From Primulina eburnea (taxonomy: Eukaryota > Streptophyta > Magnoliopsida > Lamiales > Gesneriaceae): a stretch of DNA of 64,000 bases. This document shows, piece by piece, positions 33,447-45,228 of the stretch (its first letter is position 1; each line of letters begins with the position of its first letter). A program made the translations under genes and the position numbers. The stretch is from positions 11,321,069 through 11,385,068 of the forward strand of contig NC_133101.1 in assembly GCF_022965805.1 (NCBI RefSeq). Direction: 5' to 3'. The notes below the pieces were generated by a model. It did not search any database, had not been told where the DNA came from, and was given only the letters and a program-made list of their open reading frames with translations.

Positions 33447-34951
33447 TAGCTGATCTTCATATATTTTAAGTTGAAATATTTCGATTACCAGCACCATTTC
33501 AATTTAGATGAACATACTACAATTACTGCTTAGCTTGATAGGAGATATTTTTTTTTTTTTGCTTTCTTCTCCAAGGAAGGGATTTTAAGTAACAGAAAAA
33601 GTAAGTTAAAGCAGTATCAATGACCTAATTTAACTTAACGGGGACCATAAATAAGAGATGAACTACTAAATCATTATCGAAACATTGTCAACATAATTTT
33701 TTTGAATTTATATGATATTATTTAATATATAAACTGAATTATATTAATCACATTTATAGAAAAATTGATAAATTACTAGAAAATTTATAAGTATTAATTG
33801 TAAAACTTAAGGATTATATGAAATGAGATAATATTTGCACCAAAATTTTTCTCCTTCTCTTTTCCTTGCAAAATTTCGGCCACCACACAAATTTTAAAGA
33901 AAAATTTCGGGCACTTCCATTGCCATCGGATTTCTAAAATTCAGGCAATCTAATCTCAACGCAACTTTCGTTTAAATCTGTATTCTGATCTATACGAGGA
34001 ATCCAGTCTCTGATAATGGACCTTCTTTAGCGATCAAAGAAGAAGGAATATCGGTTCGTAGAGATTTACAAGAAAGAAAAACTACGCTAATCACGGAATG
34101 GTTTGGTGTTCAGCGTTAAATGCGCAAAGGTAAATAGAATTAAACACTTTATGAATGTTTAAAATTATACAACGCCCAAGAATGTTTTCAACGTCAAAAC
34201 TAAAATTTTTAAACTTCTGTTGCATCTTGTGTGGGAGAAAACAGTACTCCAACAATGATGACCATTAATGAGAGATAGATGAGATAGGGGTACTAAATTT
34301 TCAATCAACTTAGAGATCTTTAAAATCGATAGCACGAGGTTATTATATTTTTCTTTTATAAGTCGGGTAAGATGGCATAAAATCTAATAAACTAGAACAT
34401 TAGTTGCGGGATCCCCTCATGTTTGTATGATAATCTCCTTCATTTAGTGTGGAGTTGATGTGGAGCCTATGATATTTTCCAATTATCGAGTAGAGGACAC
34501 CCATGATGTTTAACTTTAAACAGCTCATTTATTCATCAACATTGTGTCTTTGTTCCAGTAGAAAACGTGGATATGGGCTACACTACCAACACTGACCTAA
34601 CATATCGCATTTTCAGTTTCGTCAATTAAAGTTGTTAATTGACTATACATCACAAAGGAGAGAGCACAAATGTGAGAGCATGTTATCTTAATCACGATTA
34701 ATTAACATAAAATCGTAATTAGTTAATAACAGCGGAAAAGTTAGTTAAAAATTTGTGTTTGGGTCTATGAACTTTTGTCACGACCTCTCTCTAAATAGGA
34801 CATACTATAAAATCAATTACTCAAAATAATTAACATACGTCCTCAAAAAACATAATCAAAATAAACAAGTGTTGGCCAGACACAATTAAAGTATAAAAAA
34901 ACAGAAAATATCATATAACCTGCAAGGCTCGATAATAACATAATACGACCC

Positions 34952-35137
34952 TCATAATACTCTAAATAAAATAGTAAAACTACTCAAGGCATCTTCCGAT
35001 AAAAGTATAACTCTATGTGATATCCGTGTAATATATGAGACTACATCACGATAAAGTACTTCAATATGATCAAGCGCACTATCATGGAGCTCTGGTACTT
35101 CCTGATACTTTCTCTCGAGCAACTGAAGTCGAACCAT
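34952..35137 (-). other. Conserved 61-codon frame in left arm, unrecognised
   Basis: The ATG-initiated frame (MVRLQLLERKYQEVPELHDS...) encodes exactly the same peptide as 41503-41688 in the other arm; I see one silent difference. The peptide has no recognised domain. The surroundings look like a retrotransposon LTR remnant (a TGTCACGACCTC end near 34780), so it may be a chance frame in a recent duplication. Confidence 0.35.
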
Positions 35138-36124
35138 CAGTGTAACCTATCATGTACACAGACAAAACACACGAAAACCTCCTCAGGACTTAGAACCCCA
35201 ATATAAGATATCAAGAAACCACGATATATGACATAGAAATGAAACTATTCTATGCATGATGCTATGCATGAACAATTTCAAGATATCAGGATATCCCAAA
35301 TTAAAGTAACGATATCAAAAATCATATATAAAATACTCGAACTGGTCCACAACTCAGTGAACCGTGTCTGTGGATATGGCTCCACTCTCAAATCAAGCAA
35401 TGACCTAAGCCAGATGGGTGTTCAAAAATCTCCACAACCCAATACCACATCATTTATAATGTATCTCAACCGAAATATAACCGGATCTCAATGACATAAA
35501 TGTTTAATATGATATGTTCAAAGGTATTGATGTGTCTAACCAAAATAAAAACATCCAATTTAAGTCTCAAATCATACGTCCTGTATTCCATTACATTTGC
35601 TCTTAATTCCAATTACAAGTCAATTGAGATATTTTCCAGTTTATTCATAGAAACAAATAGGAAAGGTTTTAAAGTAGAACCAATTAGGACAATATATATT
35701 AATCTCTTCTATGTTATTTCTAACAACTCATATGTATGTTACTTTTGTATTACATAATATGATTCTTCATGTCGTAGTATTCACAAGTTTCTTGCTACTT
35801 CAAGTCAGGCAAAACGAGAGTTCTATTTCCCCATTCCTTGAATCAGTAACTAAATCTACAGTAGGAAGTAATTTTATTAATCTTGCACTCATTATTAACC
35901 AAGATACAGTAATGCAATCCATATTAACTTGGACTTTCTGAACAAGTCTATAATTTGTTCATGGGCTGAATAACCTCCTTATAAACATCAAAATGACTAT
36001 ATAAAGCATCAAGGTGTCAAGATAACTTACAATAATTAATATGTAGTTCACATCTTGAGGAATGTGATTCCACATACAATCGGTTTAATGTTTAGGTAGT
36101 GTAATCGGTTTAGAGTTTAGGTAG

Positions 36125-36677
36125 TGTTTGCAACCTCTAAAATTAAGTGATAAAAAAATTTGTTTGCAACCTCTAAAATTAAATCATTATTATTTTTTCT
36201 TAACAAAATATTAAACGAATCATAAGAAAGAAATCAAAAGCTTCCATTCATCATTTCCGGAATAAAGATCGCCCATACTTCCCTATTGAAGTCAAGAAAG
36301 TATTCATTATTATTTGATTCACGGCCCCCCTCAAACAGATAATTTTTTTGTTTCCCTAAGCAAGTTCGCCATCAACCATAGCAGTAATATGCTAAAATCT
36401 AGCATGAGCGAACACTTTAGGAACTAATGTCGAATGGACGATTCCGTAGTAGCGACGAGCGAAATGGTTGATCCTCAACGATATGGATTGGATTTGATCC
36501 ACTAAATAGAAACATTAAACTAAAATACGCGAGATCTTATATCACTTACCAATGAAATTACTTCCTCATCTATATAAAAAAAGAAAGAGATGCCCCATAG
36601 TATTTTCTTTCCTACCTATCCTAGAAAACTCATAAAGAAAAAAAATCAATATCACTTAAGTTTAGAGGTTGCAAACA
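36125..36677. mobile_element. MITE-like element with terminal inverted repeats (left arm)
   Basis: The ends TGTTTGCAACCTCTAAAATT and, inverted, TGTTTGCAACCTCTAAACTT form inverted repeats of about 26 bp continuing through AAGTGAT. The 553-bp body has no coding frame. A second internal copy of the end sequence lies at 36162. I could not settle the TSD. Confidence 0.65.
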
Positions 36678-37363
36678 TTACTGGAATCGGTTTCGAAAAT
36701 AATATAATGGAATGAGAGTTTTTTATTTGCTTTATTTGAAGGTTCCATAAAACCGAGATATAGTATAAGCATCTTTTTACACCTCTGATAATTGTTAAGG
36801 CAGTTATTATTATTATCACTTTATCTAATTCATTTTTGTACTACATAGAAATAAAAGGCTCACTGAATGATCCATATTATAACTTCAAACTGACGGAACC
36901 AATTAGACTTCCTCTCTTAATGATTTTTTTTGTCTATTGTTTCGTTTCTTTTCTCTACTTTTGAAAATGATTCTTAACCGTTGGAGATCACGTGTACATG
37001 CATGCCTCAACATTGGATCTGAGATTTCATTTCTTTCAAGTTAATCATGATATATATAATAAATTTTTAAGGACAGTGCCACTACTTGTAAAAATATTAA
37101 ATTTGACGAAATATAGATATTTTTCTTCCATGGACGTAGTTAAACATTTTAGTTTTGAGGACAAATTTACAAGTAAATTATAAATTTATTTTGAAACTCA
37201 TGATCCTATAATTAACAATAATCTGATTATGGGATCTCACAACATGTTTTATAATCAAGCATAAATCAAATTCAAATAATTAAAATTTACATGCAGATGT
37301 TCATATTTATGTTTACATTTTGATAACATCTTTGAATTCCCCATGCTCCTATGCCTAGAGATA

Positions 37364-37960
37364 TTAATGCAGTGACAATTTCAGCAACTGAGATCCAAAA
37401 TGTATATGCGGTGGAGTTGGAGGTGGGGGTGGCAGGAGGGGCAGATGCCACGTCCAGCTTGGATGACGGGAAAAACAAGATCCATCACCTGCGTTTTAAA
37501 CATTAAACGTAATCTAAATTCCACCCTACAGCAAATTATTAAAAATAATAACAATAAACTTACTTGGATCTACTATTGATAGAAAACCAAGGCCCCCAAA
37601 GTTGCAATTTTCAGGGGACGGATCCCTCTGAAAAATTGAATTGAAGATGTACGAAGCACGTCTATAATCATCCCCTTCTAAGAAACATCGGCAATTCTGT
37701 TGGATATAAAAACAAGAACTTTCTTTGCCATTGATGCATATATTTTGCAGTTCTAAGAGAACCGCCTGTATCGGGATAGGAGGCATTGTAACACACCAAT
37801 GTGGCTCTCCTGCAATTGAGAAGGAATTAACTAATGGACGAAGAATAAACCATTCCAAGAAGGTAACTGTACAAACCCATAAATTACCTGAAGTAGTATG
37901 CACATTCAAGAAAATATTCTGCACAAGGAACACAATGAACAAAAATTTGCAAGATGCCAT
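37364..37960 (-). CDS. X8/CBM43 domain secreted protein, frameshifted C-terminus
   Basis: Proposed exons 37960-37888, 37809-37564 and 37488-37364 with GT-AG introns of 78 and 75 bp give 147 codons. Residues 1-24 form a signal peptide (MASCKFLFIVFLVQNIFLNV). Residues 25-107 are an X8 domain, the callose-binding module of plasmodesmal and cell-wall proteins: EPHWCV, the LQNIC, SSC and CRC cysteines, ASYIFNSIFQR, CNFGGLG and DPS then DGSC. A one-base deletion near 37475 (TTGTTTTTCCC against TTGTGTTTTCC in the other arm) replaces the Pro/Ser linker and hydrophobic tail with about 38 unrelated residues, ending at TAA 37364-37366. The first intron has no in-frame stop, so retention is possible. A membrane-released product is conceivable; expression is unknown. 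Confidence 0.6.
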
Positions 37961-38282
37961 GGGAATCTGAAAAAAATTCAAGTTTTGAAATAATATTAGC
38001 CTAGGAAAAACTAGTTTTGCATCATTTTGCCATCTCTGACTCCGGTGTGTGTAGGATGAGGGAGGGGAGAAGAGACTTCTCTTTTCTAAAGGAGCAAAAT
38101 TTATCTGGTATTCTGCTCTTCTGTTTTTTTTTATATTACAAATTTTTATACAAGGTTATTATTAATAAAATATCATCCTCCAACCCAACAAAAAATATCA
38201 CAAGAAATCTTCGCAATCCCACTGCCTCATCTTGTTTTTAAACAGAGTATATCTATACTAATCTATACTAATATAAATATAT

Positions 38283-38325
38283 AAGTTTGAATTGTGAATT
38301 TACGTAAATGTCCTTATCTATACTA
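38283..38325. other. Hinge of the inverted duplication
   Basis: About 43 bp of unique sequence separate the arms, bordered by CTATACTAATATAAATATAT on the left and its reverse complement on the right. Both X8 copies point away from it, so it sits between divergent genes. Confidence 0.7.
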
Positions 38326-38649
38326 ATATATTTATATTAGTATAGATATAGATATACTCTGTTTAAGAAACAAGATGAGGCAGTGGGATTGCTAAGATTT
38401 CTTGTCATATTTTTTTGTTGGGTTTGAGGATGATTTTTTTATTAATAATAACCTTTTATAAAAATTTGTAATATAAAAAAAAATAAAAGAGTATAATACC
38501 AGATAAATTTTGCTCTTTTAGAAAAGAGAAGTCTCTTTTCTCCTCACTCATCCTACACACACAGGGGCCAGAGATGGCAAAATGATGCAAAACTAGTTTT
38601 TCCTAGGCTAATACTGTTTCAAAACTTGAATTTTTTTTTTCAGATTCCC

Positions 38650-39327
38650 ATGGTATCTTGCAAATTTTTGTTCATTGTGTTCCTTGTGCAGAATGTTTTC
38701 TTGAATGTGCATACTACTTCAGGTAATTTATGGGTTTGTACAGTTACCTTCTTGGACGATTGGTTTATTCTTCGCCCATTAGTTTATTCCTTCTCAATTG
38801 CAGAAGAGCCACATTGGTGTGTTACAATGCCTCCTATCCCGCTACAGATGGTTTTCTTAAAACTGCAGAATATATGCATCAATGGCAAAGAAAGTTCTAG
38901 TTTTGATATCCAACAGAATGACCAATGTTTCTTAGAAGGGGATTATTATAGACATGCTTAGTACGTCTTCAATTCAGTTTTTCAGAGAGATCCGTCCCCT
39001 GATAATTGCACCTTTGGGGGCCTTGGTTTTCTATCAATAGTAGATCCAAGTAAGTTTATTGTTATTATTTTTTTTAATTTGCTATAGGGTGGAATTTAGA
39101 TGACGTTTAATGTTTAAAACACAGGTGATGGATCTTGTGTTTTCCTGTCATCCAAGCTGGACATGGCATCTGCCCCTCCTGCGACCCCTACGTCCAACTC
39201 CACCGCATATACATTTTGGATCTCAGTTGCTGAAATTGTAATTGCATTAGTATCTCTAGGCATAGGAGCATGGGGAATTCAAAGATGTTATCAGAATGTA
39301 AACATAAATATGAACATCTGCATGTAA
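38650..39327 (+). pseudogene. X8/CBM43 gene copy, stop codon in X8 domain
   Basis: Exons 38650-38722, 38804-39049 and 39125-39327 match the left-arm gene. The C-terminus is in frame and keeps the Ser/Pro/Thr linker (SAPPATPTSNSTAY) and a hydrophobic segment (FWISVAEIVIALVSLGIGAW), which looks like a GPI-anchor signal or membrane helix. The X8 core is ruined: TAG at 38959-38961, and at least two cysteines of the domain are lost (SSFDIQQNDQC where the other arm has SSCFYIQQNCRC). It is a pseudogene unless the stop is bypassed. Confidence 0.85.
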
Positions 39328-39939
39328 ATTTTAATTACTTGAATTTGATTTATGCTTGATTATAAAACATGTTTTGAGGTCCCATAATCAGATTATTGTT
39401 AATTATAGGATCTTGAGTTTCAAAATGAATTTATAATTTACTTGTAAATTTGTCCTAAAAACTAAAATTTTTAACTACGTCCATGGAAGAAAAATATCTA
39501 TATTTTGTCAAAATTAATATTTTTACAAGTAGTGGCACTGTCCTTAAAAATTTATTATATATATGATGATTAACTTGAAAGAAATGAAATCTCAGATCCA
39601 ATGTTGAGGCATGCATGTACACGTGATCTCCAACGGTTAAGAATCATTTTCAAAAGTAGAGAAAAGAAACGAAACACTGGACAAAAAAAAATCATTAAGA
39701 GAGGAACTCTAATTGGTTCCGTCAGTTTGAAGTTATAATATGGATCAGTCAGTGAGCCTTTTGATTTCTATGCATTTCAAAAATGAATTAGACAAAGTGA
39801 TAATAATAATAACTGCCTTAACAATTATCAGAGGTGTAAAAAAATGCTTATACTATATCTCGGTTTTATGGAAACCTTCAAATAAAGCAAATAAAAAACT
39901 CTCATTCCATTATATTATTTTCGAAATCGATTCCAGTAA

Positions 39940-40499
39940 CGTTTGCAACCTCTAAAGTTAAGTGATTATTGATTTTTTTTTCTTTATGAGTTTTCTAGGA
40001 TAGGTAAGAAAGAAAATACTAAGGGGCATCTCAGTTTTTTTTTTTTTTTTATAGATGAGGAAGTCATTTCATTGATAAGTGCTATAAGATCTCATGTATT
40101 TTAGTTTAATGTTTTTATTTAGTCGATCAAATCCAATCCATATCGTTGAGGATCAACCATTTCGCTCTTCGCTACTACAGAATCGTCCATTCGACATTAG
40201 TTCCGAAAGTGTTCGCTCATGCTAGATTTTAGCAAATTACTGCTATGGTTGATGGCGAACTTGCTTAGGGAAACAAAAAAAATATCTGTTTGAGGGGGGT
40301 CGTGAATCAAATAAGAATAGATATTTTCTTGACTTCAATAGGGAAGTATGGGCGATCTTTCTTTCGAAAATGATGAATGTAAGCTCTTGATTTCTTTCTT
40401 ATGATTCGTTTAATATTTTGTTAAGAAAAAATAATAATGATTTAATTTTAGAGGTTGCAAAAAAATTTTTTTATCACTTAATTTTAGAGGTTGCAAACA
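39940..40499. mobile_element. MITE-like element (right arm)
   Basis: Inverted copy of 36125-36677, with ends GTTTGCAACCTCTAAAGTTA and TAATTTTAGAGGTTGCAAAC. Its presence in both arms shows that it was there before the duplication. Confidence 0.65.
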
Positions 40500-41502
40500 C
40501 TACCTAAACTCTAAATCGATTACACTACCTAAAATTTAAACTGATTTTATGTGGAATCACATTCCTCAAGATGTGAACTACACATTAATTATTGTAAGTT
40601 CTCTTGACACCTTGATGATTTATATAGTCATTTTGATGTTTATAAGGAGGTTATTCAGCCCGTGAACAAATTATAGACTTGTTCAGAAAGTCCAAGTTAA
40701 TATGGATTGCATGACTGTATCTTGGTTAATAATGAGTGCAAGATTAATAAAATTACTTCCTACTGTAGATTTAGTTACTGATTCAAGGAATGGGGAAATA
40801 GAACTCTCGTTTTGCCTCACTTAAAGTAGCAAGAAACTTGTGAATACTAAGACTAATGAAGAATCATATTATGTAATACAAAAGTAACATACGTATGAGT
40901 TGTTAGAAAGAACATAGGAGAGATTAATATATATTGTCCTAATTGGTTCAACTTTGAAAACCTAACATATTTTGTGTTCCTATTTGTTTCTATGAATAAA
41001 CTGGAAAATACCTCAATTGACCTGTAATTGGAATTAAGAGCGAATGTAATGGAATACAGAACTTACGATTTTAAACTTAAATTGGATATTTTTATTTTGG
41101 TTAGACACATCAATACCAATGAACATATCATATTGAACATTTATGTCATTGAGATCCGGTTATATTTCGGTTGAGATACATTATAAATGATGTGGTATTG
41201 TGTTGTGAAGATTTTTGAACACCCATCTGGCTTAGGTAGTTGCTAGATTCGAGAGTGGAGCCATATCCATAGACACAGTTCACTGAGTTGTGGACCAGCT
41301 CGAGTATATTATATATGATTTTTGATATCGTTTCTTTAATTTCAGATATCTTGATATCTTGCAATTGTTCATGCATTGCATCATGCATAGAATAGTTTCA
41401 TTTCTATGTAATATATCGTGGTTTCTTGATATCTTGTATTGGGGTTCTGAGTCCTGAGGAGGTTTTCGTGTGTTTTGGCTGTGTACATTATAGGTTACAC
41501 TG

Positions 41503-41688
41503 ATGGTTCGACTTCAGTTGCTCGAGAGAAAGTATCAGGAAGTACCAGAGCTCCATGATAGTGCGCTCGATCATATTGAAGTACTTTATCGTGATGTAGT
41601 CTCATATATTACACGGATATCACATAGAGTTATACTTTTATCGGAAGATGCCTTGAGTAGTTTTACTATTTTATTTAGAGTATTATGA
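41503..41688 (+). other. Conserved 61-codon frame in right arm, unrecognised
   Basis: Same peptide as 34952-35137. It is followed by an LTR-like end, GAGGTCGTGACA (about 41855-41866). Function unknown. Confidence 0.35.
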
Positions 41689-42833
41689 GGGTCATATTAT
41701 GTTATTATCGAGCCTTGCAGGTTATATGATATTTTCGGTTTTTTAATACTTTAATTGTGCCTGACAGACACTTGTTTATTTTGATTATATTTTTTGAGGA
41801 CGTATGTTAATTATTTTGAGTAATTGACTTTTTAGTATGTCCTATTTAGAGGGAGGTCGTGACAAAAGTTCATAGAACCAAACACAAATTTTTAACTAAC
41901 TTTTCCGCTGTTATTAACTAATTACGATTTTATGTTAATTAATCGTGATTAAGATAACATGGTCTCACATTTGTGCTCTCTCCTTTGTGATGTATAGTCA
42001 ATTAGCAACTTTAATTGACGAAACTGAAAATGCGATATGTTAGGTCAGTGTTGGTAGTGTAGCCCATATCCACGTTTTCTACTGGAACAAAGACCCAATG
42101 CTGATGAATAAATGAGCTGTTTAAAGTTAAACATCATGGGTGTCCTCTACTCGATAATTGGAAAATAGCATAGGCTCCACATCAACTCCACACTAAATGA
42201 AGGAGATTATCATACAATTACATGAGGGATCCCACAACTAATGTTCTAATTTATTAGATTTTATGCCATCTTACCCAACTTATAAAAGAAAAATATAATA
42301 ACCTCGTGCCATCGATTTTAAATATCTCTAAGTTGATTGAAAATTTAGTACCCCTATCTCATCTCTCTCTCATTAATGGTCATCATTGTTGTAGTACTGT
42401 TTTCTCCCACACAAGATGCAACAGAAGTTTAAAAATTTTAGTTTTGACGTTGAAAACATTCTTGGGCGTTGTATAATTTTAAACATTCATAAAGTGTTTA
42501 ATTCTATTTACCTTTGCGCATTTAACGCTGGACACCAAACCATTCCGTGATTAGCGTAGTTTTTCTTTCTTGTAAATCTCTACAAACAGATATTACTTCT
42601 TCTTTGATCGTCAAAAAAGGTCCATTATCAGAGACTGGATTCCTCGTAAGATCACAATACAGATCTAAACCAAATTTGCGTTGAGATCAGATTGCCTGAA
42701 TTTTAGAAATCCGGCGGCAGTGGAAGTGGCCGAAATTTTTCTTTAAAATTTGTGTGGTGGCCGAAATTTTGCAAGGAAAAGAGAAGGAGAAAAATTCTGG
42801 TGCAAAAATTATCTCATTTCATATAATCCTTAA

Positions 42834-43682
42834 TGAAATATTTATAGACTTTAATTCCAGAGCAAATCAAAAATCTCTGTTGGCGATCGAGGAAGAGTTT
42901 AGAGGGGGGGGGGGGAGGGTGAATGAACTCTTCTCCAATCTCTTCTTTTCTTTCTCGGATAAAGAAGGTGCTAGAATCCTGTTAGAGATAGTAGCTGATC
43001 TTGTCGTGAATACTTCCAACAGATTGCAATATTAAGTGCGGAAACAATCCGATGAAGTGAATGAAAATAGTAATATCAGTATACAACAATTGTTTATGGA
43101 AGTTCGAAGATAAAGTCTTCTGCGTCTCTCCTTCTTCTGTTTCCAGAAGGTATCACTAAAAGACTTTGGATTTACAGTACAACTCTTGTACACACCCACT
43201 CAGCAGGGCTTACCCTTTGTCTACTGAAACTCTTAGTTACTCATCACAGTGAAAATACTATACAACAAAGTTCTGAAAAGACTATTTTAAGATTACAAAC
43301 TCTTCTTGATAAAATATGAGTACTGTGAATAATTATGAAGAGTGTAAGAAACAGTAGCACAAAATGATCTCAATAGATCAGATATCTGCTATGAAGCGTG
43401 TGCTACTTTTCTTTATGTTGAACTCGAAGATGTCAAAGATTCGTGGTATTCTTGTTTTGGGAAATACAATTGATTCTTGAGAAAGATTCAGCATTCTTCT
43501 ATATGGGTTTGTTCCATATATATAGATGACTGAGTTCAACGTCTATAATCAGAAAATGTCTTCTGATTTCTGATAGAATCAGCTTTATTACCGAAATAGG
43601 TTCCTGCAGAAAAGCTATAAAACAATCAGTCCTGTTTTATACTAAAATCGGTAAAGCGAATTAACTGACTTCGTACAGTAAT
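42834..43682 (-). repeat. SIRE-type 3' LTR, left part
   Basis: Starts TGAAATATTTATAG on the plus strand. The minus strand has a TATA box (CTATATATATGG, 43514-43525), as expected for an LTR promoter. The rest of the LTR is 51254-51447, after the Tekay insertion. A G13 run lies near 42904. Confidence 0.7.
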
Positions 43683-43768
43683 TGTAGTAGCCCGAATTCC
43701 AAATTGGGTAATTAACGGAGTAATGGTGATTAAGAAGGTTTAAGATGTAATTTTGGCTATGGTCATGA

Positions 43769-43997
43769 TCGGACGGACCGAAGAGGGTTCGGAAGCACCG
43801 AAGAGTTCGGACGATCCGAAGTGTAGTTCGGTGAATCCGATCATAGGTGTCAAGTGTTGATCGACACGTCATTTTCCATGCATGTTCGGACGGTCCGAAG
43901 TGTATGATCGTAGGATCCGATCATGAGCTGTCAAGAGCCAATGGACACGTAGCGTTCGGACGTTCCGAAGTGTTGTTCGGAGGATCCGAACATGGCC
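43769..43997. repeat. Palindromic TTCGGAC-GTCCGAA motif array in LTR
   Basis: Repeated palindromes, including TTCGGACGATCCGAA (near 43806), TTCGGACGGTCCGAA (near 43885), TTCGGACGTTCCGAA (near 43954) and TTCGGAGGATCCGAA (near 43976), lie just upstream of the TATA-like site in about three blocks of 75 bp. The array is copied in the 3' LTR at 49887-50115. Confidence 0.85.
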
Positions 43998-44005
43998 TAT
44001 AAATT
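43998..44005 (+). promoter_or_regulatory. TATA-like site of the 5' LTR
   Basis: CTATAAATTG in the 5' LTR against CTATAAATAG in the 3' LTR (50116-50123). The motif follows the palindrome array and is the likely Pol II start region. The 5' copy has lost the better consensus by one substitution. Confidence 0.65.
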
Positions 44006-45134
44006 GTGCTCGGATTTCCTCATTTTGACTTGCCAATTTCTTGAGTTTTCTCTCATTTTGGAGAGTTTGGAAGGTTTCTAGGGTTAGTTGTTGGTCGAGC
44101 GATAGCCAAGAGCTGCCAGGAGTAGTAGCGTAGCGGCGCCTGAGTTTCAAGGCAATCGACATCAAAGGGCTGTCGACGGACGAAGGTAAACCCTAAACCT
44201 TTGGTAGTACTAGGGAGTACTGGTTTTGCTAGTCGAGCATGGTAGTATTGATTGAGTATGCTTTTGATGCGTAGGCTTGTGCTAAACCTGATTAGCGGTG
44301 TTGCGTAAGGCTAGGCTTGCTGTGATAGAGGTACGAAAGTACTATCCGAGATATCCTGGTTGAGTATACATTCATATATGTGTTGCATGAGTATTTGCTG
44401 CATTGTTATATGTCATATGATGCATGCTATTATGTTACGAGTTATGATGCATATTGCATATCATGTTGAGCCGTATCTCCTTCGAGATAGCCTTTACTGT
44501 TGAGCTGTATCTCTTTCGAGATAAGCTATATCTTGGGGCCGCTCAGCCCTGTCTTGTGGACGCATGGACACCGAGAGTACACAGTGGCCGACGGGTCGGG
44601 AGGGCTTCGGTGGTCCGGGACATTTTAGGTCCACGTCTGTCTTGTAGTGGATGCAGTGACCCAGAGGTTGGACCGCGCGGCACTATCCACTTGGCGCCTC
44701 TAGACTGAGCATTTTGAGATCCTTTGTGATTCCTGTTTCTTGACTACCCTGGTATCATATCATAGCATGTGCATTTCATATAGGTTTGTATACTCATATT
44801 TTTGTACTGGGCGTTCTTATCGCTCACGTCCTCGGTTTTATTTATTCTTGGACACCCCATTCCCACGGGGCAGGCCTCAGGTTGGATGGCTCAGGAGGAG
44901 CAGGAGGAGGACGTTGAGTAGCTGGTTGGTTTAGTTTTCAGTGTTTTCCATTTGATTCGATATGGTTGTACTGGATATTTCATTTTGAGTTAGTCTAGAC
45001 TTTGATTTCGTTTGGGTTGTATAACTATTGTTGTTGGCCATATTTCCGCTGTTATCTCTGATTATAATTAATTAAGTTAGTTGTATGCTTAGTTCTTGAC
45101 TAGTAGGTGATTCTGGAACGGGTCACTACATTTA

Positions 45135-45146
45135 TGGTATCAGAGC
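45135..45146 (+). other. Primer-binding site, initiator tRNA-Met type
   Basis: TGGTATCAGAGC four bases after the 5' LTR. Confidence 0.95.
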
Positions 45147-45228
45147 ATGCGTATGATTTTGGGATATAGATTCTGTTTTGGGATTTCCGTTGACCATTTT
45201 ACCATTTTCCCTATTCTATCTTGTAGCG

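Larger units (their letters stand above)
33808..38282 (+). repeat. Left arm of a 9-kb inverted duplication
   Basis: The reverse complement matches 38326-42833 along its whole length: TTAAGGATTATATGAAATGA at the outer end, ACAGAGTATATCTATA at the hinge, and the X8 gene, MITE-like element and 61-codon frame in the same order between them. There are small indels and scattered substitutions. The outer limit is set by the insertion that cuts the other arm, so this arm may extend further left. Confidence 0.95.
38326..42833 (-). repeat. Right arm of the inverted duplication
   Basis: Inverted copy of 33808-38282. It ends abruptly at CTTAA (42829-42833), where the LTR of the SIRE-type element begins, so the true end of the arm may lie beyond the far end of that element. 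Confidence 0.95.
43683..45130 (+). repeat. 5' LTR of the intact Tekay element
   Basis: From TGTAGTAGCCCG to GGTCACTACA. U3 carries palindromic TTCGGACGGTCCGAA-type motifs (43769-43997). The TATA-like site at 43998-44005 reads TATAAATT. Confidence 0.96.

Noticed and set aside
42754..43035. 93-codon plus-strand frame across the end of the inverted arm and the SIRE LTR
   Set aside because: It crosses the insertion boundary at 42834 and a poly-G run, so it is a chance fusion.
5710..45146. tRNA-Met-like matches at 5710, 8601, 23639 and 45135
   Set aside because: Only 12 bases, each two to four bases from an LTR end; they are primer-binding sites, not tRNA genes.
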